Shown: positions 17,169 through 26,304 of the stretch, piece by piece | Numbering within the stretch: the stretch's first letter is position 1 | Layout: every line of letters begins with the position of its first letter | Origin: JAVVEH01 sp032251435 | GTDB taxonomy: Bacteria > Verrucomicrobiota > Lentisphaeria > Oligosphaerales > MVZH01 | DNA length: 64,000 nucleotides | Direction of reading: 5' to 3' | Assembly: GCA_032251435.1 (NCBI GenBank) | Contig: JAVVEH010000004.1 | Span: 94,312 to 158,311, forward strand | The notes under the pieces: generated by a model | What the model was told of the DNA's origin: nothing | Database searches by the model: none | Seen by the model: the letters and a program-made list of their open reading frames with translations, nothing else | Position numbers and translations under genes: made by a program

Positions 17169-18603
17169 GTTCTATCTTTACCGATGATTCAAAGTTTGGG
17201 CGATGCTTCAAAATTATCATACGTTTAAATATGTCAGATAGTTGCTTTTTCTGCTTGGTTCTGGTGTTGTAAGTGGTGCCAGACAAGGCTATCTGGTCAT
17301 TCTTCAATACCTTCCATGTCCCTTCAATTGAAAAACCATATGAGGACGTCATGGAGTATGCTTTGAATGTGCCATTAGAAAGGAACTCCCAAGTCATTTC
17401 GGGACGGGCATCGATCTCAAGGAATTTTGAATATTTCTTTATAAATGTTTTCGGTGAATCAGGTGGTTCGGAGAGGGAATACTTTGACAAAAGTTCTCCA
17501 GATGGATCGAGAACCTTCCATCCAGTGAGTTTGCTTGGCCCCTTGTCCCGGAGCTCCTGAGACTGGTGCCGAAAGTCAAGGAGGAGTTGGGACTTGTCAG
17601 ACAGGATCGCACCTGCGCCCCATGCCATACTGCCTCCCGTCACGCCTGACGGATGGATGCCATGTTTACCAATGACTTCCAGCGCGTCATCGTGGGACAT
17701 ACCAACATGGAGGCTGTCAACCGCATGTACGGCGTCATCCAGCGTGGCGTTCTTCGGGTTCGTCAGACTGTCAGGGGGTGGAGACAACGGGACCAATCCT
17801 TCGCCGGACCAAGCGGTCATAACGGGATCCGGGATGACGATTAAAAGACGGTCCCGGCTGACCCATACAGACGGCCTGAGGCCTGAAGCGTCATCCGTCT
17901 CGGGCCAGTAGTTCACATGCAACACATCCCCATGCTCCTCATTGACCATAACCGGTGTCTTGAAGACCTTGCGAACCGTCCGTCCATCGCCTTCGTTCAC
18001 AGGAATGGTCCGTGGTTGCTTCAGAGGCGTGAGGGAAAGCTTAACCCGCTCGCTAACCAATGAATCAAGCAGATTCCGCGCGGACGGAAGTGTTCCAGCA
18101 AAATCAAACTGCTCGCCGGGCCTTGGCAGAACTAAAAACAAACACTTCCCTTTGCGGAAATCTCTTCGCCCGAAAAAGCTGAGCCCGTCGTGTTCCCATT
18201 CAACGTACACACCGCGCTTATCTTCCTCAGCTTCTTTCGACTCTTTCCCGGTTCGCCAGTTCTGAAGCCGGAAGGTCTTCAGATCCTCTTCCCCGTTCCA
18301 TTGAAATGTGAGGCGACAGATCGCCAGAAGCCAATCCTCTTGCCCTTGCCATTCTATTGTGACCTCTGGCGTCAGTGCCTCTTCGTTAACAAGGAAAGGC
18401 TCCAACTTCAGAACATTCCGGGGCGGCCATGCGGCCTCTTCGGGGAATGTGTTGCCGCCGATGGGGTATCCGAGTTTTCCCATAGTAACAGGAGTGCCGC
18501 GGAATTCGCGCTGTGGTTTGTCCGCGGGCGCCTGTTCCCCCGACGCCGCGACACCCATTGCCGCGATCATCAGAGCAACACTGATTGTAATCCCTCGTTT
18601 CAT
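17143..18603 (-). CDS. Exported protein of unknown function
   Basis: 486 aa with a clear signal peptide (ITISVALMIAAMGVAASGEQ). There is no recognised domain overall. Two local patterns are visible: residues around 300-320 (LHVGMSHDDALEVIGK) look like the SmpA/BamE-type helical repeat, and the C-terminal 90 residues (TWEFLSNGTFKAYS then GTWKVLKNDQIAL) resemble lipocalin-like domains that follow many secreted proteins. Base composition is somewhat more AT-rich at its 3' end than in neighbouring genes. It lies 9 bp downstream of the VWA gene, so it is co-transcribed. Confidence 0.7.
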   Translation of the reverse strand: MKRGITISVALMIAAMGVAASGEQAPADKPQREFRGTPVTMGKLGYPIGGNTFPEEAAWPPRNVLKLEPFLVNEEALTPEVTIEWQGQEDWLLAICRLTFQWNGEEDLKTFRLQNWRTGKESKEAEEDKRGVYVEWEHDGLSFFGRRDFRKGKCLFLVLPRPGEQFDFAGTLPSARNLLDSLVSERVKLSLTPLKQPRTIPVNEGDGRTVRKVFKTPVMVNEEHGDVLHVNYWPETDDASGLRPSVWVSRDRLLIVIPDPVMTAWSGEGLVPLSPPPDSLTNPKNATLDDAVHAVDSLHVGMSHDDALEVIGKHGIHPSGVTGGSMAWGAGAILSDKSQLLLDFRHQSQELRDKGPSKLTGWKVLDPSGELLSKYSLSEPPDSPKTFIKKYSKFLEIDARPEMTWEFLSNGTFKAYSMTSSYGFSIEGTWKVLKNDQIALSGTTYNTRTKQKKQLSDIFKRMIILKHRPNFESSVKIEHETEISAF

Positions 18604-18612
18604 ATCAGGCGA

Positions 18613-19719
18613 TTATTTCATTTGCGCTTTAATGACTTCGACAACCTTCAGGTCAAAGCTGTCGCCTTTGCCCGTCGCCGCCAACCGCTTATTTTCCTTC
18701 GCGATGTAGGCGTCCCGCTGCCGAACCAGTTTCATCATCTTCTCATTGGCGGCCGTTCGTTTTTCCGCTTGATCAGCCACATATTTTTTCCGCTCATCAG
18801 CGGTCATTTCCCGCATATTCTCCGGCAACTCTTCTTCCTTCAACTTCTCAAGATCCACCTCTTTTTCCAAGAGGTCGTTCACCAGGTCTCCCCTGCCCTG
18901 CACAACCTTCCCCCCGTCCTTGGAGTTATACGCGGCCCGGTCCGCCATCGCTGATGAACTGGCCTCCCGCATTAAGGACAATTTCCCCGCCACCGCGCGT
19001 TGTTGCTTCTCTGAACCGTAGCTGATCAACGTGCCATTGAGCACCACGTTGACTTGTGATATCTCCTCATCGTAGGGGGTCGCGATCGCCTGCATGGCCC
19101 CATCTTGAGCCAAGGCGATATATTCCCCTTCCGCTTTGCGGGCGATATCCTGCCAAATCGGCGTCGTTTGACCGTCCGAACCACATTGGATGGTGTTGAT
19201 TTTCATATCCTTGGTCACCGCCAGCTTGCAGGTCTCCGGATATTTCACATCATCGTCATAGTCCATATGCGGCGGGCAATCCCCCACCAGGAAAATGATC
19301 TTGGTCACTTGCGCGCCATCACTCCAGGATAATTGAGTGACGGCCTCGTTCAAACCTTGGTTCACGCTTTCCGGGGTGTCTCCTCCGCCTTGGGCTTGAA
19401 AGCCCTGCAGGTTGCCGTAAACCTCGTCCAGGTCATCTGTCAAGTCAAACCGTTTCGTCACATAGGCGTCTCCACGGTCCCGGTAACTAACCAATCCCAC
19501 TTTCAAAGCCGGCGCGGGTTCCACGCTGGCGATGGTGTTGGCGATGGACCAAATTTTCCGCTTCGCTCCTTCAATCAACCCGCTCATACTGCCGGTGGAG
19601 TCGAGCACAAACACCACTTCCACCCGCCGTTCCGGAGCGATCGTTCGCACCGCTTCCCCGCCTTGAGCGCCCAAGGTCACCGCTGCGAGCCCACATGTCA
19701 ATACTGTTGAGATTTTCAT
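18613..19719 (-). CDS. Exported von Willebrand factor A domain protein
   Basis: About 368 aa. ATG 19719 is preferred to the upstream GTG 19731 because GAGG lies 6 nt before it. The signal peptide is ISTVLTCGLAAVTLGAQGG. The VWA domain (about 30-215) has a complete MIDAS DSTGSMSG and the later GGGDTPES and VGDCPPH motifs. A charged coiled-coil tail rich in Lys/Glu ends in KVVEVIKAQMK. The GTG would overlap the MuiA stop. VWA domains mediate metal-dependent protein contacts; with MuiA and the second VWA protein it may form a periplasmic complex. Confidence 0.85.
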   Translation of the reverse strand: MKISTVLTCGLAAVTLGAQGGEAVRTIAPERRVEVVFVLDSTGSMSGLIEGAKRKIWSIANTIASVEPAPALKVGLVSYRDRGDAYVTKRFDLTDDLDEVYGNLQGFQAQGGGDTPESVNQGLNEAVTQLSWSDGAQVTKIIFLVGDCPPHMDYDDDVKYPETCKLAVTKDMKINTIQCGSDGQTTPIWQDIARKAEGEYIALAQDGAMQAIATPYDEEISQVNVVLNGTLISYGSEKQQRAVAGKLSLMREASSSAMADRAAYNSKDGGKVVQGRGDLVNDLLEKEVDLEKLKEEELPENMREMTADERKKYVADQAEKRTAANEKMMKLVRQRDAYIAKENKRLAATGKGDSFDLKVVEVIKAQMK

Positions 19720-19727
19720 CATCATCC

Positions 19728-21656
19728 TCACTTTTTCATCCGATGCATTTGCATTTCCATCAAATCCGCCTCAACCTGCTGACGAATCGTTTCCCCTTCG
19801 GTGGAGATTTTCATGTCTGAATCAAATTTCACATCAAAGGAATACTGGAAGGCGGTCGCCTTTGAGCCGGAAGAAGCCGGTGGAAGCGTCATATCCCAGC
19901 GGAGAATCCCCTTGGCGTATTCAAACTCACGATATTCCTCATCGTTTGACAGCCTGTCCGCACCTTGCTTCAAGGTGATTTTCAGCCCCTCGTTTTTAGT
20001 GACCGGGATCCGGTCCAGCAAGCGGATGTCAACCGCTGTGTCCATGTAGTTGTCCACGGTGAACTCATAGGTGTAGGTCTCCGTACGACGGCCCCACCCC
20101 TTGTCCCCGGTTTTATCTTTCAGCTCCCGGGAGCATTTCAACTGGGGCTCTGAGCCAAAGCCGAGGGACAGCATTTGCCCGCTGACGGTCAAGGGCAGGT
20201 TGCCGGATCCCACGTATTGGCCGTCAATAAAGGCCGAATAGCGGCCGGCCAGAAGCGGTTGATTCAAAGTGTTTTTCGCCTCCATGCCGCGGGAAACATA
20301 CTCGGACAGCAGCGGCACGGCCTCATAGAACAACAGTCCCTCCACCGGCGCGGTCAAAATCCGGACCATTTGATTGTCCCGCCGCGACGCCAGAGTGACG
20401 GTATCCGGAATTTGATATTCCACCGCGATCCCCGCGCCCGCCCGTTTGGCGGCCTGATACCAATTTTTCAACACGTCTTTCCGATTGTTAAACTCTAAGC
20501 TCTGGCGATTAACCGCCATGTCATTTAATTTGAAGTTGTAATCAGAATATGCCTTTCCCCCGCCTTTTATCTGTTGGAACTCAGCGTTTAACATCACTTG
20601 TTTCGCCTTGTTGTCCACCAGCAGATTTCCCCCGCTAATACTCCCCACCGTCGACGAAGGCTGCTCATCAGACGGGACCAACCGCACCCACATGGGCGCC
20701 AGCATGGGGATGTCCGCGTTCATGTTCGGTGTGGCGGTGGATAGTGTCAGCCTCACACTGTTCCAGTCTTCCCCCGTTAATTGCTGCACATGAGCCAAGT
20801 ATTCGACCTCCAATTTTTCGGCGGCCGCTTTTTCGATCCGCATATTGTAGGTCGGATTCCATCCTGATCCATTCACGAGATAGTGCAACACCAACGTCCC
20901 GTTCCCCGCTTTTTTCTTGGCCACATAGACCATGGCTTTCCGCAATATTTTTTGGGGCGGGCTTAATTGTTCGCGTTGTTGAGCTACCGGAGAATTATTG
21001 CCTTGATTCCCCATAAAACCGCCTTGATAACCCAACTTCGCGAGTTTCTCATTCAGGGCATCGGCTTGCTCATTGAGCTCCCGCTCTTTTCGGGTCAGTT
21101 CCAGAGAAGCCGCGGCCATCTCTTTCTGCTGAGCGAAGATAAAAGCCGTCATCGTCTCAATGGTTTCAAAATCAAAACCGGTTTGGGTCAGGGTGTCTTT
21201 GGTCAAAGCCGTGGCCGAGGGACCTAATTCGGCCAGATACCGCGTTTCCAACTGTTGAATAAACCGCGCTTTTGTCCGGATCAACTCACGTTCCGGCTGG
21301 AGTTCCTCAAGAGCGATGCGGATCGTTTTCAGTTCTTTACGGGTTTTTGACGCCTCATCCTTTTTGTCATCATCCTCTTGAGTCACATACTCAGTGAGAA
21401 ATCGAACCGACCGGATATTCAGCGCGTCCGATGTGGCGAAGAGACTGTCCGGTTGAATCGTGGCCGGCAAATTCTCCACCACCACCGCCAGTTCACCCGT
21501 TTCGTCCCCCACGGTCACTTGCCTCGACACCATGGCTTGATTCCGGTAGAGCGTGACGGCAGAGATGTCACTTTTGCCGGTCACTTCAACAACTTGAGCG
21601 GATAGACCCGCGCTCAAAACAAATAGAACAATACCTGCCGCGTATAACGATTTCAT
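19728..21656 (-). CDS. MuiA-like protein (mucoidy inhibitor A family, DUF4140/DUF4139)
   Basis: About 642 aa. ATG 21656 is preferred because AGGAG lies 9 nt upstream and a signal peptide (LYAAGIVLFVLSAGLSAQ) follows at once. The N-terminal DUF4140 part contains ISAVTLYRNQAMVSRQV. The middle is coiled coil (about 90-190, many Glu/Lys/Leu). The C-terminal DUF4139 domain has LHYLVNGSGWNPTYNMRI and GEDWNSVRLTLSTATPN. The length is usual for the family. The name comes from an E. coli mucoidy phenotype; the biochemical role is not known. It is central in a cluster of envelope VWA and DUF4139 proteins with a two-component system. Confidence 0.85.
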   Translation of the reverse strand: MKSLYAAGIVLFVLSAGLSAQVVEVTGKSDISAVTLYRNQAMVSRQVTVGDETGELAVVVENLPATIQPDSLFATSDALNIRSVRFLTEYVTQEDDDKKDEASKTRKELKTIRIALEELQPERELIRTKARFIQQLETRYLAELGPSATALTKDTLTQTGFDFETIETMTAFIFAQQKEMAAASLELTRKERELNEQADALNEKLAKLGYQGGFMGNQGNNSPVAQQREQLSPPQKILRKAMVYVAKKKAGNGTLVLHYLVNGSGWNPTYNMRIEKAAAEKLEVEYLAHVQQLTGEDWNSVRLTLSTATPNMNADIPMLAPMWVRLVPSDEQPSSTVGSISGGNLLVDNKAKQVMLNAEFQQIKGGGKAYSDYNFKLNDMAVNRQSLEFNNRKDVLKNWYQAAKRAGAGIAVEYQIPDTVTLASRRDNQMVRILTAPVEGLLFYEAVPLLSEYVSRGMEAKNTLNQPLLAGRYSAFIDGQYVGSGNLPLTVSGQMLSLGFGSEPQLKCSRELKDKTGDKGWGRRTETYTYEFTVDNYMDTAVDIRLLDRIPVTKNEGLKITLKQGADRLSNDEEYREFEYAKGILRWDMTLPPASSGSKATAFQYSFDVKFDSDMKISTEGETIRQQVEADLMEMQMHRMKK

Positions 21657-21709
21657 GGTTCCTGACTCCTGTTTCATTCTTGTTGCGATCGGGAAAACTC
21701 GGTTTCCGG

Positions 21710-23068
21710 CTATTTCCCTTTCCGTAATGGTTTATTCTGCTTGTAGAACTGGCCGTTCAAGTCCTGGAACGACTCGCCTTTCAACACTTTGCGGTTATCA
21801 AAACTGCCGCGGCGCTGATTTTCAGCCATTTCTTTTTCATGCGCGAGATTCCGGGCCACCTCGGCGGCCAGCGTTTGATCACCCGTCTTTTGGGCGGCTT
21901 CTTCCAACTGCCGGGTGGATTCGCTCAGAATCTTCTGGGCGACATCCCAGTTGCCCTGATCCGCCTGTTCAATGGCTTGCTGCTTCATCACCGCGTTGTT
22001 CACCAGAGAGACATCCCGGCCCACATCTTGATTATAACTGGCTTCCACCACCTGGATGTCCGCGCTGGTCACGGCGCTGACCGTCCGGGTCAGGGTCAAA
22101 TTTTCTCCGGAAAAGGCGTCTTGATAACTCATGCGGATCGATGCCAGGTCAATCCGCTCCGCCGCTTTTTTGGGCGGCACGCTCACCTGGATGATCAGTG
22201 ATTTCTCATGCCCCCCGTAAACCTGATTGAAGTAGACCGCCATTTTATTGTCGACCACTTTGCAGTCGCGCCCCAGAACCCCCACGGGAACAACGCCGTC
22301 GGGAAACTCAATGTGGATGGTTAACGCCTTCGCTGTCACCCTGAGAGCGGCTCCCATTTCCTGAGTGAAAATCAACGGCAGGTCATGACTGTTTTCGACA
22401 AAATAGAAATGTCCGTCACTGGCCTGCGACAGGGCGGTCATCAGATCCTCATTGTAATCGCCGCCCACCCCGATGGTGCTGACCGATATGCCTTCTTTGA
22501 TCAGCGAAGCGCCGAAGCCGCCCAGTTCCTTCGGGGCGCAGGGACCAACATTGGCCAGGCCGTCAGACAGGACGATCATGCGATTCACATACTCCTCCGA
22601 ACGATGCTTGCGAATCTCGTTGGCCCCCAGCGCCACGCCGGCGAATAACGCGGTGTTGCCATCGGCCTGGATGGCTCTGATCATTTTCTCTATCCCCGCT
22701 TTATCCCCGGCTTTCCGCGCGGGAATGAGGGTGCGGGCCTGGCTGTCATAGGTCACCAGGGAAAAGTAATCATCCTCACCGAGCATTCTCAGCGCGGTGA
22801 CCGCGGCTTCTTTGGCGTTCTCTAACTTCCCCCGAGTCGTCATGGAGCCGGACTTATCCAACACCACAGCCAAATTTATGTTCACCCGGGGAGTTTGCGA
22901 TTCGGTTTCAAGTTCCGGGGTCATGACACTGATCTTGAGCATCGCCTCTTTCGCGGTCTCCGCCGGAATCACCTCTTCCTGGAGTTCCGCCGTCAACGTC
23001 AGCCGCGCGCCTTGCGCCACGAAACAAATCACCCATCCTGTGAGAATAAAAAGCGACAATTTTTTCAC
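21710..23068 (-). CDS. Exported VWA-domain protein, YfbK-like
   Basis: About 452 aa from GTG 23068, which has GGAG 8 nt upstream and opens directly into a signal peptide (LSLFILTGWVICFVAQGA); the longer upstream frame has no ribosome-binding site. The VWA domain has a perfect MIDAS in VVLDKSGSM followed by LVTYDSQA and ALFAGV, then VLSDGLAN. A C-terminal YfbK-like extension continues to the end, finishing with a Glu/Lys-rich tail (HEKEMAENQRRGS). It is the first gene of the minus-strand cluster; 53 bp later the MuiA-like gene begins. Confidence 0.85.
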   Translation of the reverse strand: MKKLSLFILTGWVICFVAQGARLTLTAELQEEVIPAETAKEAMLKISVMTPELETESQTPRVNINLAVVLDKSGSMTTRGKLENAKEAAVTALRMLGEDDYFSLVTYDSQARTLIPARKAGDKAGIEKMIRAIQADGNTALFAGVALGANEIRKHRSEEYVNRMIVLSDGLANVGPCAPKELGGFGASLIKEGISVSTIGVGGDYNEDLMTALSQASDGHFYFVENSHDLPLIFTQEMGAALRVTAKALTIHIEFPDGVVPVGVLGRDCKVVDNKMAVYFNQVYGGHEKSLIIQVSVPPKKAAERIDLASIRMSYQDAFSGENLTLTRTVSAVTSADIQVVEASYNQDVGRDVSLVNNAVMKQQAIEQADQGNWDVAQKILSESTRQLEEAAQKTGDQTLAAEVARNLAHEKEMAENQRRGSFDNRKVLKGESFQDLNGQFYKQNKPLRKGK

Positions 23069-23616
23069 ACCCGCGTCTCCACATGTGTTTAGGTGTCGTA
23101 ACCTGATTAATTCATCAACCTTTCGCGGTCCCTGAATGAATCCAAGGACCCCTGACCGAAAGCATGATCCTAACCTTATCCCCCAACGTGTCACCTTTGT
23201 CAAAACGATGCAAAACAATTGTAAAAAGATTGTCAAACCAGGCGGGGAGAGAATGTAGCGCATGCGGAACCCGCGCGCCACAGCGCGTCGGCGGCTTCCG
23301 TATCCCGGTTCTTAGAGTGGATGCGCGGGGCTTCCCAAACCCAATCTGGGCTCACAACAATCCACCCATCTCTGGAAAGTGTTGCCACATGCTTGAAGTG
23401 CGCAGCATTTTGGATACGGTATAGCTGATGATTGCAAGATGTCCCTTATCAGAGTCTGGTTAAAATGTTTCCCGCGGAGCGACTCGCTCAGAGACGCGAC
23501 ACCCAGTTTGAAATACTCCTTGACCCATTGCTTGTCAGGGACTGGCATTCGATGACGATGAAGAAGAAAGTGAAGAGGATTCCTTCGGGACCAACCCGTT
23601 GACATTGACCTCCGGC
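23069..23616. other. Intergenic region with two TTGACA boxes, no convincing gene
   Basis: Upstream of the VWA cluster the minus strand has TTGACA at 23236-23231 and again at 23204-23199, each followed by only weak -10 candidates, so the promoter is not fixed. A 97-codon open frame on the minus strand (23605-23312) has Cys-rich low-complexity composition and no ribosome-binding site, and is not accepted as a gene. An in-frame acidic stretch (about 23550-23580) precedes the U32 gene but has no usable start codon. Nothing else is recognisable. Confidence 0.4.
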
Positions 23617-24852
23617 ATGCGCGAAATCACTCCCAAATCCAAACCTGAACTCCTAGCGCCCGTCCAGGATTTCACCAATCTAACCTGCGCGGTCAATAAC
23701 GGCTGTGACGCGGTGTATTTCGGGCTGGATGTCTTGAACATGCGCCAGGCCGCCCGCAATTTCACTGTCGATGACCTGCCGGAGATCGCCGCCCGTTGCG
23801 CCCCGCGCGGGATCAAAAAATACCTGACGTTAAATGTCACCCTCTTTGACCATGACCGCCCCACCGCCGAGCGATTGCTTGACGCCGCGGCGGGCCGCGT
23901 CGACGCGGTGATTTGTTGTGATCCGGGGGTCATCCACCTGTGCCGGGCCCGGGGTATCCCGTTTCACATCTCCACCCAGGCGTCCGTCTCCAACAGCCTG
24001 TCGGCCGAGTTTTACCGCTCACTGGGGGCGGAACGCATTGTCCTCGCCCGCGAATGCGCGTTAGAAGACATTCGCGGCATCCGCGAAACCGTGGATATCG
24101 AACTGGAGACCTTTGTTCACGGCGCCATGTGCGTGAGCTATTCCGGCCGCTGTTTTCTCTCCCAGTTCACCTCGGGCAAATCCGGTAACCGCGGAGCGTG
24201 TCTGCAGAACTGCCGCCGCCGCTACCGGGTCATTGATGAAACCGACCCCGAAAACGAGTTTGAACTGGGATCCGATTTTATCATGTCGGCCAAAGATCTG
24301 TGCGCCCTGCCCTTTCTCGATAAACTGATTGAGGCCGGGATCCATTCGTTTAAAATTGAAGGCCGCAACCGCAACCCCCAATATGTCGCCGAAACCACCG
24401 CCTGCTACCGCGAGGCCATCGACAGTTATTTCTCCGGCACGTTTGATGATGACCGCAAGACCACTCTCGTCAAGCGCCTTAAAAAGGTTTATAACCGTCA
24501 ATTCTCCAGTGGTTTTTACATGGGTCGGCCGATTGAGACATTCAGCCGGGTGGACGGCAGTGTCGCGGAGCTGCAAAAACGTTTTGTGGGGGTGGTCCGC
24601 AATTATTTCGCCAAAATCGGTGTCGCCGAAATACTTGTTCAAGACAGCGTGTTCTCCGCCGGAGATCTGCTGGCCATCGAAGGCCCCACCACGGGTCTGG
24701 TTCAATTCACCGCGGAATCCCCCCGGCAGGACGAACGCCCCGTCAAAGAAGTCGCCCGCGGGCTGGTGACACTTAAAGTCCCCGCCCGGGTCCGGACCAA
24801 TGACCGCGTGTTCCGGCTGGACAGACGCGTCACATTCAACAACGGACGCTGA
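23617..24852 (+). CDS. Peptidase U32 family protein (TrhP/RlhA-like)
   Basis: About 411 aa with the full U32 signature ETFVHGAMCVSYSGRC followed by SGKSGNRGACLQNCRRRY, whose cysteines fit the iron-sulphur/prephenate-dependent tRNA and rRNA hydroxylase members (TrhP, RlhA). The N-terminal PELLAPVQDFTNLTCAVNNG is the usual family start. U32 proteins were named collagenases, but the bacterial members with this architecture act in RNA hydroxylation; which substrate applies here cannot be told. ATG 23617 is chosen; a TTG at 23599 is an alternative and neither has a strong Shine-Dalgarno. The C-terminal beta-barrel part is shorter than in the longest members. Confidence 0.85.
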   Translation: MREITPKSKPELLAPVQDFTNLTCAVNNGCDAVYFGLDVLNMRQAARNFTVDDLPEIAARCAPRGIKKYLTLNVTLFDHDRPTAERLLDAAAGRVDAVICCDPGVIHLCRARGIPFHISTQASVSNSLSAEFYRSLGAERIVLARECALEDIRGIRETVDIELETFVHGAMCVSYSGRCFLSQFTSGKSGNRGACLQNCRRRYRVIDETDPENEFELGSDFIMSAKDLCALPFLDKLIEAGIHSFKIEGRNRNPQYVAETTACYREAIDSYFSGTFDDDRKTTLVKRLKKVYNRQFSSGFYMGRPIETFSRVDGSVAELQKRFVGVVRNYFAKIGVAEILVQDSVFSAGDLLAIEGPTTGLVQFTAESPRQDERPVKEVARGLVTLKVPARVRTNDRVFRLDRRVTFNNGR

Positions 24853-24877
24853 ATGAGCGTGACCCGACCAATTAAAA

Positions 24878-24946
24878 CGGATGCATCCGGGACGGACGCG
24901 CTCCAGCGCCGTTCGCACGGGCAAAACCGGATGCATGGTGTATAAT
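24878..24946 (+). promoter_or_regulatory. Palindromic motif pair and -10 box upstream of deoB
   Basis: A perfect 12-bp palindrome CGGATGCATCCG (24878-24889) recurs in part as CGGATGCATGG (24928-24938), which abuts a perfect TATAAT at 24941-24946. The -35 region is poor. A palindrome overlapping the spacer of a promoter with a weak -35 would suit an activator- or repressor-controlled promoter for the phosphopentomutase gene; this is inference. Confidence 0.35.
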
Positions 24947-24991
24947 TAAAGGCGATGCCACGTCAACCCCGGATGCCAACCGGACTTTTTT

Positions 24992-26185
24992 ATGACTCAC
25001 ATGAATCCTCCGCGAGTTATCTTAATTGTTTTGGACGGTGTCGGAGTCGGGGCGCTGCCAGACGCGGCGGACTACGGTGACGCGGGCAACGACACCCTGG
25101 GCAACTTATCCCAGGCGGTCGGCGGTCTGCGTCTGCCGCGTTTGGAATCGATGGGCCTGGGCCATCTCACGGCGGTACTCGGCGTTCCCCCCTGCCCCGC
25201 CGCGATCGGCGGCTTTGGCACATGCCGGGAACTCTCCGCCGGGAAGGACAGTATCTCGGGGCATTGGGAACTGATGGGCGTGGTCACAGAGCGCCCGTTT
25301 CCCGTCTATCCCGATGGCTTTCCCGCTGATCTTCTAAAGACGTTCACCCGCCTGACCGGGCATGAGACCTTGTTCGGCAAACCCGCCAGCGGCACGGAGA
25401 TTATCAACCGGCTCGGCCAAGAACACCGGCGCACCGGCGCGCTCATCGTTTACACATCGGCGGATTCGGTCTTTCAAATCGCCGCCCATGAGGATGTCGT
25501 GCCGGTGGCGGAATTATACAGGGTCTGCGCCGTAGCCCGGGAGTTTCTGCGCGGCGAACACGGCGTGGCCCGGGTGATCGCCAGACCTTTCACCGGCGAA
25601 CCCGGCGCGTTCACTCGCACGCCCGGTCGACATGATTACGCGCTGGCACCCCCACCGCATGTGCTGGACGCGTTAACCGCGGCGGAGATCCCCGTCACCG
25701 GCATTGGCAAAATTGATGACCTGTACGCCCACCGCGGGATTAGCAAAGTCATCACCACTGTGGATAACCAGGATGGCATGGAAAAAACCCGCGCTGAATT
25801 GAACGTCACTCCACACGGCTTGATCATGACCAACCTGATCCAGTTTGATCAGGACTGGGGACACCGCAATGATTGTGAAGGATTTAAACAGGGATTGGAA
25901 TCGTTTGACCGCTGGCTGGGAGACTTTTTTCAAGCGATGAGCGCTCGGGACACGGTCATCATCACCGCCGACCACGGGGTTGATCCGACCACGGCATCCA
26001 CCGACCATTCCCGGGAACACGTCCCGTTTTTGATCGCCGGCCCCCGGGTGCCGGGTCACGAGACTCTAGGTGAAAGAGGATCCTTCGCCGATGTCGGAGC
26101 GACCGTGGCGAAACTGTTTGGTCTGCCCCGCCCGCGGGCGGGCAGCCCCATTCCTCTCACTTCTGACGCGAAGAATATCCATTAG
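24992..26185 (+). CDS. deoB: Phosphopentomutase
   Basis: 397 aa, the normal length for DeoB. It interconverts ribose/deoxyribose 1-phosphate and 5-phosphate in nucleoside salvage. The alkaline-phosphatase-fold metal motifs are present: VLDGVGVGALPDA at the N-terminus, the AGKDSISGHWELMG loop with the phosphorylated Thr/Ser region, NRLGQEH, and the C-terminal ITADHGVDPTTASTDHSREHVP with the metal-binding Asp and His residues. It stands alone, without deoA/deoC/deoD neighbours, behind its own candidate promoter. Confidence 0.95.
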   Translation: MTHMNPPRVILIVLDGVGVGALPDAADYGDAGNDTLGNLSQAVGGLRLPRLESMGLGHLTAVLGVPPCPAAIGGFGTCRELSAGKDSISGHWELMGVVTERPFPVYPDGFPADLLKTFTRLTGHETLFGKPASGTEIINRLGQEHRRTGALIVYTSADSVFQIAAHEDVVPVAELYRVCAVAREFLRGEHGVARVIARPFTGEPGAFTRTPGRHDYALAPPPHVLDALTAAEIPVTGIGKIDDLYAHRGISKVITTVDNQDGMEKTRAELNVTPHGLIMTNLIQFDQDWGHRNDCEGFKQGLESFDRWLGDFFQAMSARDTVIITADHGVDPTTASTDHSREHVPFLIAGPRVPGHETLGERGSFADVGATVAKLFGLPRPRAGSPIPLTSDAKNIH

Positions 26186-26213
26186 TTGACTTGCGCCGGG
26201 ACATAAATAGTAT
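26186..26213 (+). promoter_or_regulatory. Candidate promoter of the coiled-coil protein gene
   Basis: TTGACT at 26186-26191, a 16-bp spacer and TAGTAT at 26208-26213, starting right after the deoB stop codon. Confidence 0.4.
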
Positions 26214-26304
26214 ATGGTTCATGCACGGAAAAAACTTTATGTCTTCCTCCATTCACGGCGACAGCTGAGACAGAATACGTAAAATGATTAGTAAGGAGCT
26301 TCAC

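Noticed and set aside
23069..23281. N-terminal extension of the YfbK-like VWA protein
   Set aside because: The extension is followed by an internal GTG with Shine-Dalgarno and signal peptide; a signal peptide at residue 72 would be non-functional.
23312..23605. 97-codon minus-strand frame in the gap before the U32 gene
   Set aside because: Cys/His-rich, low similarity to anything, no ribosome-binding site, overlaps the U32 start.
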